This document shows, piece after piece, positions 38,483 to 47,125 of a DNA stretch of 64,000 bases; positions within the stretch are counted from its first letter, which is position 1; each line of letters opens with the position of its first letter. Source of the DNA: Gemmatimonadota bacterium (GTDB lineage: Bacteria > Gemmatimonadota > Gemmatimonadetes > Gemmatimonadales > Gemmatimonadaceae); NCBI GenBank assembly GCA_014192065.1, contig BJHH01000006.1, forward strand, positions 82,859 to 146,858. Reading direction: 5' to 3'. Both the position numbers and the translations under genes were made by a program. Below the pieces are notes generated by a model. It ran no database searches, had not been told where the DNA came from, and worked only from the letters and a program-made list of their open reading frames with translations.

Positions 38483-39520
38483 GTGATTACCTACGTCCTG
38501 CTGGTCATCGTCATCGCGTTCGTGTTCGACTTCATCAATGGGTTCCACGACTCCGCGAATTCGATCGCAACGATCGTCGGCACGCGCGTGCTCTCGCCGT
38601 TTGCCGCTGTGGCCTGGGCGGCGACGTTCAATTTTTCCGCCGCCTTCTTCGGGTCCACCGCCGTCGCCAAGGCGGTCAGCAGCGGTTACGTGATGCAATC
38701 GATCGTCGACGCCAACGTGATGTGTGCCGCGCTGCTAGGCGCGATCGCGTGGAACCTCATCACCTGGTACTACGGCATCCCCTCGAGTTCATCGCATGCG
38801 CTGATCGGCGGGTTTGCCGGGGCTGCGATGGCCAAGGGCGGATTCGCCGCGCTGATGTGGGGGCCGAAGTGGATCGAGACGCTGCTCGCTATCGCGATCT
38901 CACCGTCACTCGGCCTCATCGTCGCCCTCGTCCTCATGGTGTTCGTGCTGAATCTTTTCCAGCGCGTGAGGCCCGCATTCATCGACCGCTTTTTCCGGCC
39001 GGGACAGATGTTCAGTTCTGCGATGCTCTCGTTCGCACACGGCCAGAATGACGCGCAGAAGACGATGGGCATCATCGTAGCGTTGCTCGTTGCCGAGCAA
39101 GAGCACTTTAAGGCTGAGACCGGGTTGCTGCATCACCTGTACCTCGCCGACGCGAGCTCGGTGCCGAAGTGGGTCGCGCTGACGGCATACAGCTGCATCT
39201 CGCTTGGCACACTGTTGGGTGGCTGGCGGATCGTGCACACGATGGGCTCGCGGATCACGCGGCTTCGGCCGGTCAGCGGATTCTGCGCTGAAACCGGCGG
39301 CGCCCTCGTGATCATGTTCGCCTCCAAACTCGGCGTGCCGGTGAGCACCACGCACACGATCACTGGTTCGATCGTTGGCGTCGGCGCCGCTCACCGACTG
39401 TCCGGCGTGCGCTGGGGGATCGCGAGTCGGATCGTCTGGGCCTGGATCGTGACGATTCCCGTGGCTGGTGCGATGGCGGCCATCAGCTATCTCATCCTGA
39501 ACCGCTTCGTGGCGAGCTAG
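38483..39520 (+). CDS. pit: Low-affinity inorganic phosphate transporter, Pit family
   Basis: Pit imports metal-phosphate complexes with protons across the inner membrane. The 345-residue protein has about ten membrane segments and the two inverted family signatures: FDFINGFHDSANSIATIVGT and SFAHGQNDAQKTMGIIVAL, plus PVSTTHTITGSIVGVGAAH. GTG at 38483 is the start. It lies between the PhoU-like accessory gene and ppk, so imported phosphate can be stored as polyphosphate. Confidence 0.94.
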   Translation: MITYVLLVIVIAFVFDFINGFHDSANSIATIVGTRVLSPFAAVAWAATFNFSAAFFGSTAVAKAVSSGYVMQSIVDANVMCAALLGAIAWNLITWYYGIPSSSSHALIGGFAGAAMAKGGFAALMWGPKWIETLLAIAISPSLGLIVALVLMVFVLNLFQRVRPAFIDRFFRPGQMFSSAMLSFAHGQNDAQKTMGIIVALLVAEQEHFKAETGLLHHLYLADASSVPKWVALTAYSCISLGTLLGGWRIVHTMGSRITRLRPVSGFCAETGGALVIMFASKLGVPVSTTHTITGSIVGVGAAHRLSGVRWGIASRIVWAWIVTIPVAGAMAAISYLILNRFVAS

Positions 39521-39530
39521 GCAGCCACGA

Positions 39531-41660
39531 ATGCCAAACAAGCCCGAGCTGTTCATCGATCGCGAGCTGTCGTGGCTCGAGTTCAACGCGCGGGTCCTGG
39601 CCGAAGCGCTCGACGAACGGGTCCCGCTGCTTGAACGCCTGAAGTTTATCTCAATCTTTGGGACGAATCTCGACGAGTTTTACATGGTGCGCGTCGCGGA
39701 CCTGAGGCGCCAGCTCGTCGGACGGGTTGCCAGCCTCGCGGCCGAAGACGCGGTTACGCTCAAACAGCAGATCGAACAGATCGAGGCGCGGGTACGCGAG
39801 ATGCTCGGCCAACTCCGCAGCTGCTTGTACGGAGACCTTCTCCCGGCCATCGCTGCGCGGGGTGTGCGGTTGGTCGGCATGGCTGATCTGGCGCCCGAGG
39901 AGCGCCGTGGTCTCGACGGGTTCTTCGAATCGGAGGTCTACCCGGTACTCACGCCGCTGGCTGTCGATCCTGAGCATCCATTCCCGTACATTTCGAATTT
40001 GTCGCTATCGCTCGCCGTCGAGCTTCGCGACCCCCAACGGGGCGTGGACCGCTTCGCACGTGTCAAGGTGCCGAAGTCACTGCCGCGCTGGGTGCCCGTG
40101 CCGGGTCGCCGCAACACTTTCGTGCCGCTCGAGGAAATCATCGGCGGGCAGCTGGGTGCCCTCTTCGCGGGCATGCAGGTCGTTGGGTGGCACACGTTCC
40201 GCATCACGCGCTATTCCGATCTCGAAATCTCTGATACCGAGGAATCCGGGGATTTATTGGCGATGATCGAGGAGCGAGTCTTCCAGCGCCGCTTCGGCGA
40301 GGTCGTGCGCGTCGAGGTGCAACACGGCATGCCGGTGACCGTGCGCAAGCTACTGATCGAGGAACTCCGCGAAACCGACGACGATTCGCTCACGCTTTCG
40401 CATTCCGAAATTCACGAGATGGGGTCGCTGCTCGACCTCGGCGACCTGATGGCGCTGGCGCTGCTCGACCTCCCGGAGCTGCGCGATCCGCCGTTCATTC
40501 CCAGGGTCCCGGTTGAGCTACGCCAGGCCGATCGCACCATCTTCGACGTCGTCCGCGAACGCGACTTGCTGGTGCACTGTCCCTTTGATTCGTTCGCCGC
40601 ATCGGTCGAGCATTTCATCGAGGCTGCCAGCCGTGACGAACAGGTGATAGCGATCAAGATGACCTTGTACCGCACCTCTGGCGACGGCGCGATCATCCGC
40701 GCACTCACCGAAGCCGCGCGGCGGGGTGTGCAGGTGGCCGTGCTGGTCGAGTTGCAGGCACGGTTTGAGGAAGTGAACAACATCACGTGGGCGCGGACGC
40801 TAGAGTCGTTTGGCGTGCATGTGGCCTACGGACTGCCGGGACTCAAGACGCACGCTAAGGTCGCCCTCGTAGTGCGGCGCGAGCCAGAGGGCATCCGCCG
40901 GTACGTGCATCTTGGCACGGGCAATTACAACAGCAGGACCGCGCGCATCTATACGGACATTGGCCTGTTCACCTGCGCCGAGGCGATATGTGCTGACGCG
41001 AGCGACCTTTTCAATACCCTGACCGGATTTTCACGTCAGCGCGTCTATCGCCGGTTGATCGTCGCGCCGGCAGGCATGCGCGAGCGCGTGGTGCAGCTGA
41101 TCGAACGCGAGGCGCAGCATGCCCGCGCCGGCCGGCCGGCCCGCATTGTAGCCAAAATGAACTCGCTCGTGGACAGGGAAACGATTGATGCGCTGTACGC
41201 GGCATCGCAGGCCGGCGTGACCATCGATCTCATCATCCGCGGCATCTGCTGTCTACGTCCCGGCGTTCCCGGTGGGTCGGACAACATTCGCGTCATCAGC
41301 ATCATGGGACGCTTTCTCGAGCATTCGCGAATCTGGCATTTCGCGAACGATGGAACACCCGAGTACTACATCACGTCGGCCGATTGGATGCCGCGCAACT
41401 TCAGCTACCGGGTTGAAGTGGCCGTGCCGATCGATGACCCGGTGCTCCAAGCCCGTCTCGCGGCGCTCCTCGAGACCTGCCTTGCTGACGATCGGCAGGC
41501 CTGGGTCCTCTCGAAGGACGGCGGCTATGCGCGCCGGTGTCCCAACGACGGAAACGAGCGCGCCACCCACACGCTGCTACAGCGTGACTCGTGGGGCCTG
41601 ATGCAGGGCCGGCAGGTTTCGAAGGTCAAAACCAAACGGATGGCGGACGTGGTCGGCTGA
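39531..41660 (+). CDS. ppk1: Polyphosphate kinase 1
   Basis: PPK1 polymerises the gamma-phosphate of ATP into polyphosphate at the inner membrane. The 709-residue protein begins LFIDRELSWLEFNARVLAEA, has the N/head-domain motifs HPFPYISNLSLSLAVELRD, the phospho-His region GLKTHAKVALVVRRE, and RYVHLGTGNYNSRTARIYTD. Length is typical. It starts 10 bases after pit. The convergent ppx-type gene begins its end 31 bases further on, so synthesis and breakdown genes face each other. Confidence 0.96.
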   Translation: MPNKPELFIDRELSWLEFNARVLAEALDERVPLLERLKFISIFGTNLDEFYMVRVADLRRQLVGRVASLAAEDAVTLKQQIEQIEARVREMLGQLRSCLYGDLLPAIAARGVRLVGMADLAPEERRGLDGFFESEVYPVLTPLAVDPEHPFPYISNLSLSLAVELRDPQRGVDRFARVKVPKSLPRWVPVPGRRNTFVPLEEIIGGQLGALFAGMQVVGWHTFRITRYSDLEISDTEESGDLLAMIEERVFQRRFGEVVRVEVQHGMPVTVRKLLIEELRETDDDSLTLSHSEIHEMGSLLDLGDLMALALLDLPELRDPPFIPRVPVELRQADRTIFDVVRERDLLVHCPFDSFAASVEHFIEAASRDEQVIAIKMTLYRTSGDGAIIRALTEAARRGVQVAVLVELQARFEEVNNITWARTLESFGVHVAYGLPGLKTHAKVALVVRREPEGIRRYVHLGTGNYNSRTARIYTDIGLFTCAEAICADASDLFNTLTGFSRQRVYRRLIVAPAGMRERVVQLIEREAQHARAGRPARIVAKMNSLVDRETIDALYAASQAGVTIDLIIRGICCLRPGVPGGSDNIRVISIMGRFLEHSRIWHFANDGTPEYYITSADWMPRNFSYRVEVAVPIDDPVLQARLAALLETCLADDRQAWVLSKDGGYARRCPNDGNERATHTLLQRDSWGLMQGRQVSKVKTKRMADVVG

Positions 41661-41691
41661 GCGTGACTGCGGCGCAGATGCACGCGCCGCC

Positions 41692-43386
41692 TCACTCGCC
41701 GTCGGTGACTCCTTCGCTCTCGTCGTCCGGCAGGACGGGTTTTCCGCCGGGACCGACGACTTCCACGGGAATCTTCACCACCTGTTCGAGCAGTTGCGCC
41801 TTCCGCGCCGCGCCCCAGAGCTCGAGACGGAGTGTGCGTGCCTTGGAGGTCGGGATCGGCGTGATCCGCAGTGCTCGGTCGAGCCACCGGACGCGAATCA
41901 GGTCGACGGCGCCGACATGTCCGCGGTCGAAACCGTCCGCCACGCGCAGGATGGCCGCAAGCCTCCGGATTCGTTTCTGCACGGCGACGTCGAGTTGCGC
42001 GAAGTCGCGATGCCGCCTTCGGCTGGGGTGGGACCCGCGGTGATATCGCGCCACGTGCGCCACGATCACCTGTTCCTCCGGCGAAAGCCCGAGGAACTCC
42101 GCGTGGAGGATGAGGTGGTAGGAGTGCTTGTGGTGTCCCTCGTAGTTGATGTGGTAGCCGACATCGTGCAGCAGCGCCGCGTCCGAAAGGATCGCCCGGT
42201 CCGTCGCGTCGAGCCAGAGTCGCGCGCCGATCGAGTCAAACAACTGCAGGGACAGCCGCTGCACCTGCTTCGCGTGCGGAGCATCGTAATGGCACCGCTC
42301 GGCGAACTCGCGGACCGATCGCTGGCGCGCCTCGCCCGGATCAGCGACCAAGGGCTTGATGCGGGCCGTCTCGAGCAGGAGCCCTTCGTGGATACCGAAG
42401 GCCGACGCCGCTACGTCCGGCGGCTCGACCCTCGCCAGCACTTCGGCGACCATTGCCAGCCCGGCAACGATGATATCGATGCGTCCGGCGTTCAGCCCGG
42501 CGACGTTCAGGCGGTCTTGGACCGGCATGCCAGCGAGCATCGCGAGGATCGCATCCACTTCTTCGCGCGGGATGCGCGTGCCGTGCACCGACCGCACCGT
42601 GCGCATGCCCTGCCGCGCGAGGTAGATGCCCGCGAGGTTCGTAAACGTGCCGCCCGATCCGATGACATCCGCGCCGCGCCAGTCCCGCAGCGGGAGTACG
42701 CGCTCGATGTCGGCCCGCACATATTTGCGCAGTTTCATCAGCCCCTTCGGGCTGACGCCATCGCAGAGGAACTTCTCGGTGAGCCGGATTGCGCCGTAGG
42801 GCAGGGAAATGAGCCGCTCGACAAGCCCTTCTGCCGCGAGTGCGAGCTCGACGGAGCCACCGCCGATGTCCACCACGACGACCCGGCCCTTGCCCAGTTC
42901 GAAGTGCGCGAGTGCCGAACGCCAGGCGAGCTGGGCTTCTTCCTCGCCGGCGAGGATTCGCACCTTGAGGCCCGCCTCCTGCTTCACCCGAGCGATGAAT
43001 GCCGGTCCGTTCGGTGCGTCGCGCACCGCGCTCGTCGCGACCGCCTCGATGCGCTTGGCGCCGAGTTGGCGGGCCAGTGTCGCCATTCGCGTGAGTGCCG
43101 CGACTGCTTGGTCGATGGCCGTTTCAGAAAGATTACCCTTCCTGCCGACGCCGGCGCCGAGGCGTGGCGCGGCCTTCATTTGATCGACGATCCGGATCAA
43201 GCCGTTGTCGCTGACGTCCGCGACGACTTGCCGAATCGAGTTCGAGCCGATGTCGATCGCGGCGATGCGCTGGTCGCCCTGTTCGTGCGGTGCGTGCGGT
43301 GCGCGTGGTGCGCGTGGTGCGCGTGGTGCGCGTGGTGCGCGCGCAGGCGAGGCAGCACTTCCGATGAGACGGGTCGGAGCCGGCAT
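41692..43386 (-). CDS. ppx: Ppx/GppA-family exopolyphosphatase with HD domain
   Basis: Exopolyphosphatases cut phosphate from polyphosphate ends; GppA relatives act on pppGpp. The 564-residue protein has the ASKHA ATPase fold (IAAIDIGSNSIRQVVADVS, VVVVDIGGGSVELALAAEG, ADVIGSGGTFTNLAGIY) and a C-terminal HD domain (ALLHDVGYHINYEGHHKHSY). The N-terminus is unusual: a Pro/Arg tract APRAPRAPRAPRAPHAPH coded by a 9-bp tandem repeat precedes the fold. pstS ends one base upstream, so the two are co-transcribed. Confidence 0.9.
   Translation of the reverse strand: MPAPTRLIGSAASPARAPRAPRAPRAPRAPHAPHEQGDQRIAAIDIGSNSIRQVVADVSDNGLIRIVDQMKAAPRLGAGVGRKGNLSETAIDQAVAALTRMATLARQLGAKRIEAVATSAVRDAPNGPAFIARVKQEAGLKVRILAGEEEAQLAWRSALAHFELGKGRVVVVDIGGGSVELALAAEGLVERLISLPYGAIRLTEKFLCDGVSPKGLMKLRKYVRADIERVLPLRDWRGADVIGSGGTFTNLAGIYLARQGMRTVRSVHGTRIPREEVDAILAMLAGMPVQDRLNVAGLNAGRIDIIVAGLAMVAEVLARVEPPDVAASAFGIHEGLLLETARIKPLVADPGEARQRSVREFAERCHYDAPHAKQVQRLSLQLFDSIGARLWLDATDRAILSDAALLHDVGYHINYEGHHKHSYHLILHAEFLGLSPEEQVIVAHVARYHRGSHPSRRRHRDFAQLDVAVQKRIRRLAAILRVADGFDRGHVGAVDLIRVRWLDRALRITPIPTSKARTLRLELWGAARKAQLLEQVVKIPVEVVGPGGKPVLPDDESEGVTDGE
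43301..43336 (-). repeat. 9-bp in-frame tandem repeat inside ppx
   Basis: GCGCGTGGT (plus strand) occurs four times from 43301 to 43336, with degenerate copies to its left from about 43285. It encodes Ala-Pro-Arg units. Copy change keeps the frame. Confidence 0.9.
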
Positions 43387-43387
43387 G

Positions 43388-44470
43388 CTACTGTCCTTGC
43401 GCGGAGGATCCGGGCGTGCACGGCGCGAACGTCAGAGCGGTCAACGTCGAATCGTAGTGCGCAACGATGGCCGGCGGGAGAGGCACGTACTCGAGCCGCC
43501 GCGCCGACTCTGAGCCTTCGCGCAGTGCCCATTCCGCAAACGCAACGATCTTTCGCCCCTTTTGCTTGCCGAGCCGCGCGGGATCAAGCACGAGCCATGT
43601 GATCGCGCCGATGGGATAGGTTCCGCTCATGGGCAGGCCGACCAGCGCTGCGCCCTGCGCGTCAGCCCGGCCTTTGAGTCCCTTCATGACCGTCGCGTTG
43701 AGCGTCGCCTCGGACGGGCGTGCGTACTCGCCGGCTCCGTTCTTGAGCAGAGCGACTGGGAGTCCGCTCGGGGCCGCGTACGCGAGTTCGACGTATCCGA
43801 TAGCCCCAACCGTCTGCTGGACCTGCGCGGCCACGCCTTCGTTACCCTTCGCCGCATACCCCACCTTCCAGGCCGGGTCGGTGGGCGCAAGCGCCGCCCG
43901 GCGAGCCGGCCCGCGGATATACGCGGCGAACGAAAGGCTCGTCGCGCTCCCGGCTTCGCGGTGCACGACCACGATTGGAGTGGCGGGCAGCCGCACCCCC
44001 GGGTTCTGCAGTGCAATGACGCCGGCGTTCCAGCGCATCACTGTCCCGTCGTATATCGCGCGGAGCGCCGGCGCGTCGAGCCGCAGCGGTTGCTCCACCC
44101 CGGGGAGATGATAGACCACCGCGACTGCCCCGACGAGCATTGGCACTGCGATGCGCGGACACGAATCCGTGCCGAGTTCGGCGGTCGTCGGTTCGCGGTC
44201 AACAGCGCCGAACTCGACTTCACCCGCCGCAAGCAGGCGCATCCCCTCGGCGGAACCCACCGACAGGTAGTTGATGCGTCCACCAGTCCGCTGCATGTAG
44301 TCGGCGATCCACTGCCGATACACGGGAAACGGAAACGTCGCACCGGCGCCGGTCAGGTCCACCGTCGACACCGCGCGCTCTTGGCCATTCCGTCCGCAGC
44401 CGGTGATGACTGAAGCGCAGACGATCAACACTAGGCAGAAGAAAGCGATCGCGCGTCGCCTCGAGCTCAT
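43388..44470 (-). CDS. pstS: Phosphate-binding lipoprotein PstS
   Basis: PstS binds phosphate outside the inner membrane for the PstSCAB importer. The 360-residue protein has a lipoprotein signal (FFCLVLIVCASVITGC, Cys near 25), the family start LTGAGATFPFPVYRQWIADY, SVGSAEGMRLLAAGEVEFGA, and HREAGSATSLSFAAYI, IGYVELAYA. Residues typical for phosphate contact (Thr/Ser/Arg/Asp) can be placed. pstC, pstA and pstB are not in the window. It lies behind a small lipoprotein gene (3 bases) and before ppx. Confidence 0.9.
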   Translation of the reverse strand: MSSRRRAIAFFCLVLIVCASVITGCGRNGQERAVSTVDLTGAGATFPFPVYRQWIADYMQRTGGRINYLSVGSAEGMRLLAAGEVEFGAVDREPTTAELGTDSCPRIAVPMLVGAVAVVYHLPGVEQPLRLDAPALRAIYDGTVMRWNAGVIALQNPGVRLPATPIVVVHREAGSATSLSFAAYIRGPARRAALAPTDPAWKVGYAAKGNEGVAAQVQQTVGAIGYVELAYAAPSGLPVALLKNGAGEYARPSEATLNATVMKGLKGRADAQGAALVGLPMSGTYPIGAITWLVLDPARLGKQKGRKIVAFAEWALREGSESARRLEYVPLPPAIVAHYDSTLTALTFAPCTPGSSAQGQ

Positions 44471-44473
44471 GGT

Positions 44474-45148
44474 CTAGTACTGGTTGCTGTAGCTGAGAAA
44501 CTTGAACTGTCCGCCGCGTTCAACGATCGAGCCGAAGTACCGGCGGGTGGCCGTGTTACCGTCAGGCTCTCGCGCCGTGACGAGGCACCCGGCGTAGCGT
44601 GCCACGCGCCCCTCGTGCTCGACCTTCGGATCGCATTTATGGCTGAGGTACTCGAGCTTCCTGCCTCCAAAGCGCCGGATCATCTGCGTCAGGCCGCCGG
44701 CGCTCGGATTCTGAATCATCCGCCAGGCAAGTGCCGGGGACTGGCGGTATGGAGCGCGCGAATAGGGCGAGTCCAGGTAGTACAGGTCCGCGAACTCGCG
44801 AGCGTGGATCGCCATGGCGCGAAGCTCGTTCGTGTCGGTCGCCGCGACGGCGCTCACGAAGCGCTGCACGAGTGCCTCACGGTTCGGGCTCCCGCCCGTG
44901 AAATCTGCCGCGCTGTCACCACCGACGGCGGCGCGAAACCGCCGCAGTTCCTCGTCAGTGGAAAGAATCGAGTCCACGACATAGCCGGGGAGCGTGCGGT
45001 TGATCGAGTCCTGGCGTGTTCGCGCGATCGAATCGGTGCGGATCGAGTCGGCCACGGCGCGCACCCCGGATTCCGTGCCGGTCGAGTCGCAGGCACCGCT
45101 AAGGAAACACGCAGCCACGACGACGAATTTGAAGAGTTGGCGCATCAT
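44474..45148 (-). CDS. Lipoprotein of unknown function in the phosphate island
   Basis: The 224-residue protein starts MMRQLFKFVVVAACFLSGAC, a lipobox with Cys near residue 20. The mature part begins with a helical stretch (DSIRTDSIARTRQDSINRTL) and continues PNREALVQRFVSAVAATDTN, then LAWRMIQNPSAGGLTQMIRR, FGGRKLEYLSHKCDPKVEHE. I know no such family. TATTAT lies 5 bases before the ATG at 45148. It is 3 bases upstream of pstS, so the two are surely one transcript; a role in phosphate capture is inferred only from that. Confidence 0.75.
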   Translation of the reverse strand: MMRQLFKFVVVAACFLSGACDSTGTESGVRAVADSIRTDSIARTRQDSINRTLPGYVVDSILSTDEELRRFRAAVGGDSAADFTGGSPNREALVQRFVSAVAATDTNELRAMAIHAREFADLYYLDSPYSRAPYRQSPALAWRMIQNPSAGGLTQMIRRFGGRKLEYLSHKCDPKVEHEGRVARYAGCLVTAREPDGNTATRRYFGSIVERGGQFKFLSYSNQY

Positions 45149-45178
45149 GCTGGATAATAGCGAGTTTACGGAATCGGA

Positions 45179-45217
45179 ACGAAATGGCCGGCGCCCACTG
45201 GGCGCCGGCCATTTCGT
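45179..45217 (-). terminator. Long GC-rich hairpin after the surface lipoprotein gene
   Basis: ACGAAATGGCCGGCGCCC, a 4-base loop, and the exact complement form an 17-18 pair stem, 14 bases beyond the stop at 45231. The T run is weak (TTTCGTTCC). It separates the TonB/surface lipoprotein genes from the pstS transcript. Confidence 0.7.
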
Positions 45218-45230
45218 CAAACTCCGATCG

Positions 45231-46967
45231 TTAGTTGCGCGTGTAATTCGTCCAGCCGGTCCACCACTTCGTGCCGCCCGGCGCGGCAGCGCCGAGATAG
45301 CTCGTGCCGGTGACGAACGTCCCGGCCTTGGCGGCGATCGAGCCAGTAAATGTTGCCAGTCCACCGCTCGCGATCGGCGAGCCGGTTGTCGGCGTGAAGT
45401 CAAACGCGGCAATGCTCGTCGCAAGCGATCCGACTGCGGGGATCGCCGTGAACAGCGACGCGGCCGTTGCCGTGCTGAGCGTCAGGTTGTTGCCCGTCAG
45501 GTCGAGTACGTTCTGCGTGGCCGAGGCCGCCTGAAAAGCCAGGTTGTTCGTTTCGGCGAACAGTACGTTGCGCATCTGCAGGTCGGCGGTTTCCGACGGA
45601 GTCGCGGTGCTACCGGCGCGGGTGTACGTGAACGGGTCGCGAAGCGAAACGGCGCCAGTGGACCAGCGTGCGATCACGCCGTTGACGTAGTAGCCGCCCG
45701 TTCCGCGGCGGAGCATCATGCCGTAGCCGCCGCCGGCGCCCATGCACGACGCCTGGCCACAACCGATGATCGTGAAGTTCGCGACCAGGGGGATGGTGTA
45801 CGGCTGGGAGCCGTGGCCGAGATCGCAGCCCGTGCCGTTACAGCCGTCGTTCTCAAAGCCCTGGAGGTCGACCGAGTAGAAGCCGGCGCCAGTGCGCGGC
45901 GTGAGCTGGACCGTGTTGATCGCGATCACGTACTGAATGCGGCCCGAAAAGCCTTCCGACATGTCGAGCATGTCGTCGGCCGTCTCAAACGCCACAAGGT
46001 GATCGAGGTCGAATCCGCCCCCGAAAAACTCGAATGAGTCATCGAGTCCGGCGAGCGATTCGAGGTACGAGGCGCGGGTGCCACTGCCGATCGCGGCAAA
46101 GGTGAAGGAGTTGAACTCCTGGTCTTGGAGCGGCGCGTAACCGCCGAACTCGACGCGAACATAGGCGAGCGTGCCCGAATTGTCCGTAGCGACGGTGCCG
46201 CCGTTGTACTGCACGAGGTAGTTCGTGCCGCTCGTGGTTCCGGCGCTTGTACCGGTGCCTTCGACGTTGACGGTGCCGCTGCGGTTATCCGGAGCGTTGC
46301 CGACGAGGATCAGCCCGCCCCAGTCACCGGGCTGGCGCGAACCCGCCGCCCGCGACGACGTGAACACGATCGGCGCTTTGACCGTACCGACGGCTTGGAT
46401 CTTGGCGCCGCGTAGGACCATCAGGGTCGAGCCGACGGTTTCGAAGTCGCCTTTGATCGTAGTGCCGGCCTGGATCGTCAGCGTCGCGCCGTTGGCGACG
46501 TGAATGAAGCCGGACAGCGTGTACGCCGTATCGGCGAACAGTGTGCGGCTCACGGTGATGTCGGTGGAGATCCTGGCGACCGCGCTGCCGAAAGCGAGCG
46601 TCGTTGTGGACGTCTCGGCGCTCGGCGTGCGGGCGCCGTTCTTGATGGCCGTTACGCGGTAACGGTACAGCGTCGTTACCGTGAGGCCCCTGTCGTCGTA
46701 GTTCGTGGTGGCATCGGCCGTCAGTGCTGCGATCGTCGTGATCGTCGCAAATGTGCCGGCGGCACCCTCGGCGCGTTCGATATCGTAGCTCTCGCCCGAG
46801 CGTCCGCTGAATGTCACCCGCGCGGTGGAGGAGCCCGTGGCCGTGACCGCCAGGCCGAGTACGGGAAGCGGTGCTGACGGGCCTGTGGAGTCGCTCGCAT
46901 TGCACGCTGAGACGAACGTGGCGGCCACCACAGTGGTGGCTCGGGCAAACCGACGGAACATGGACAT
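45231..46967 (-). CDS. Large surface-type lipoprotein with fibronectin III-like domain
   Basis: The 578-residue protein has a lipobox near residue 22 (TTVVAATFVSACNAS), an FnIII-like domain at about 35-125 (LGLAVTATGSSTARVTFSGR and RYRVTAIKNGARTPSAETST), then a beta-helix-like region beginning LSGFIHVANGATLTIQAGTT (a common cell-surface motif), with Gly/Asn-rich turns and four cysteines around GFENDGCNGTGCDLG and IIGCGQASCMGAG. It lies after the TonB-dependent receptor, with hairpins on both sides. Such pairs often act as a surface capture protein with its channel. The ligand is unknown; phosphate or a phosphorylated compound is inferred from context. Confidence 0.7.
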   Translation of the reverse strand: MSMFRRFARATTVVAATFVSACNASDSTGPSAPLPVLGLAVTATGSSTARVTFSGRSGESYDIERAEGAAGTFATITTIAALTADATTNYDDRGLTVTTLYRYRVTAIKNGARTPSAETSTTTLAFGSAVARISTDITVSRTLFADTAYTLSGFIHVANGATLTIQAGTTIKGDFETVGSTLMVLRGAKIQAVGTVKAPIVFTSSRAAGSRQPGDWGGLILVGNAPDNRSGTVNVEGTGTSAGTTSGTNYLVQYNGGTVATDNSGTLAYVRVEFGGYAPLQDQEFNSFTFAAIGSGTRASYLESLAGLDDSFEFFGGGFDLDHLVAFETADDMLDMSEGFSGRIQYVIAINTVQLTPRTGAGFYSVDLQGFENDGCNGTGCDLGHGSQPYTIPLVANFTIIGCGQASCMGAGGGYGMMLRRGTGGYYVNGVIARWSTGAVSLRDPFTYTRAGSTATPSETADLQMRNVLFAETNNLAFQAASATQNVLDLTGNNLTLSTATAASLFTAIPAVGSLATSIAAFDFTPTTGSPIASGGLATFTGSIAAKAGTFVTGTSYLGAAAPGGTKWWTGWTNYTRN

Positions 46968-47010
46968 TCAGGATCCTCGCGAAGATGCAGTGTGTGGGGA
47001 CAAAAAGCAG

Positions 47011-47042
47011 ACGGGACGTGGCGCTGGTGCGCCACGTCCCGT
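47011..47042 (-). terminator. Terminator after the TonB-dependent receptor gene
   Basis: ACGGGACGTGGCGC, loop, GCGCCACGTCCCGT forms a perfect 14-pair stem, followed leftward by CTGCTTTTTG. It lies 84 bases past the receptor stop and 44 before the lipoprotein start, so the lipoprotein may also have its own promoter. Confidence 0.85.
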
Positions 47043-47125
47043 CGAATTGAATCCCAGACTGTCCTCTTTACATAGCGCGAGCGTCACGAAGACGTCACGA
47101 CACGTCCCGCGGCGCTACTCCCGGC

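Noticed and set aside
41794..43602. 602-codon plus-strand frame
   Set aside because: Antisense to ppx, rich in Arg and His, no motif; a shadow.
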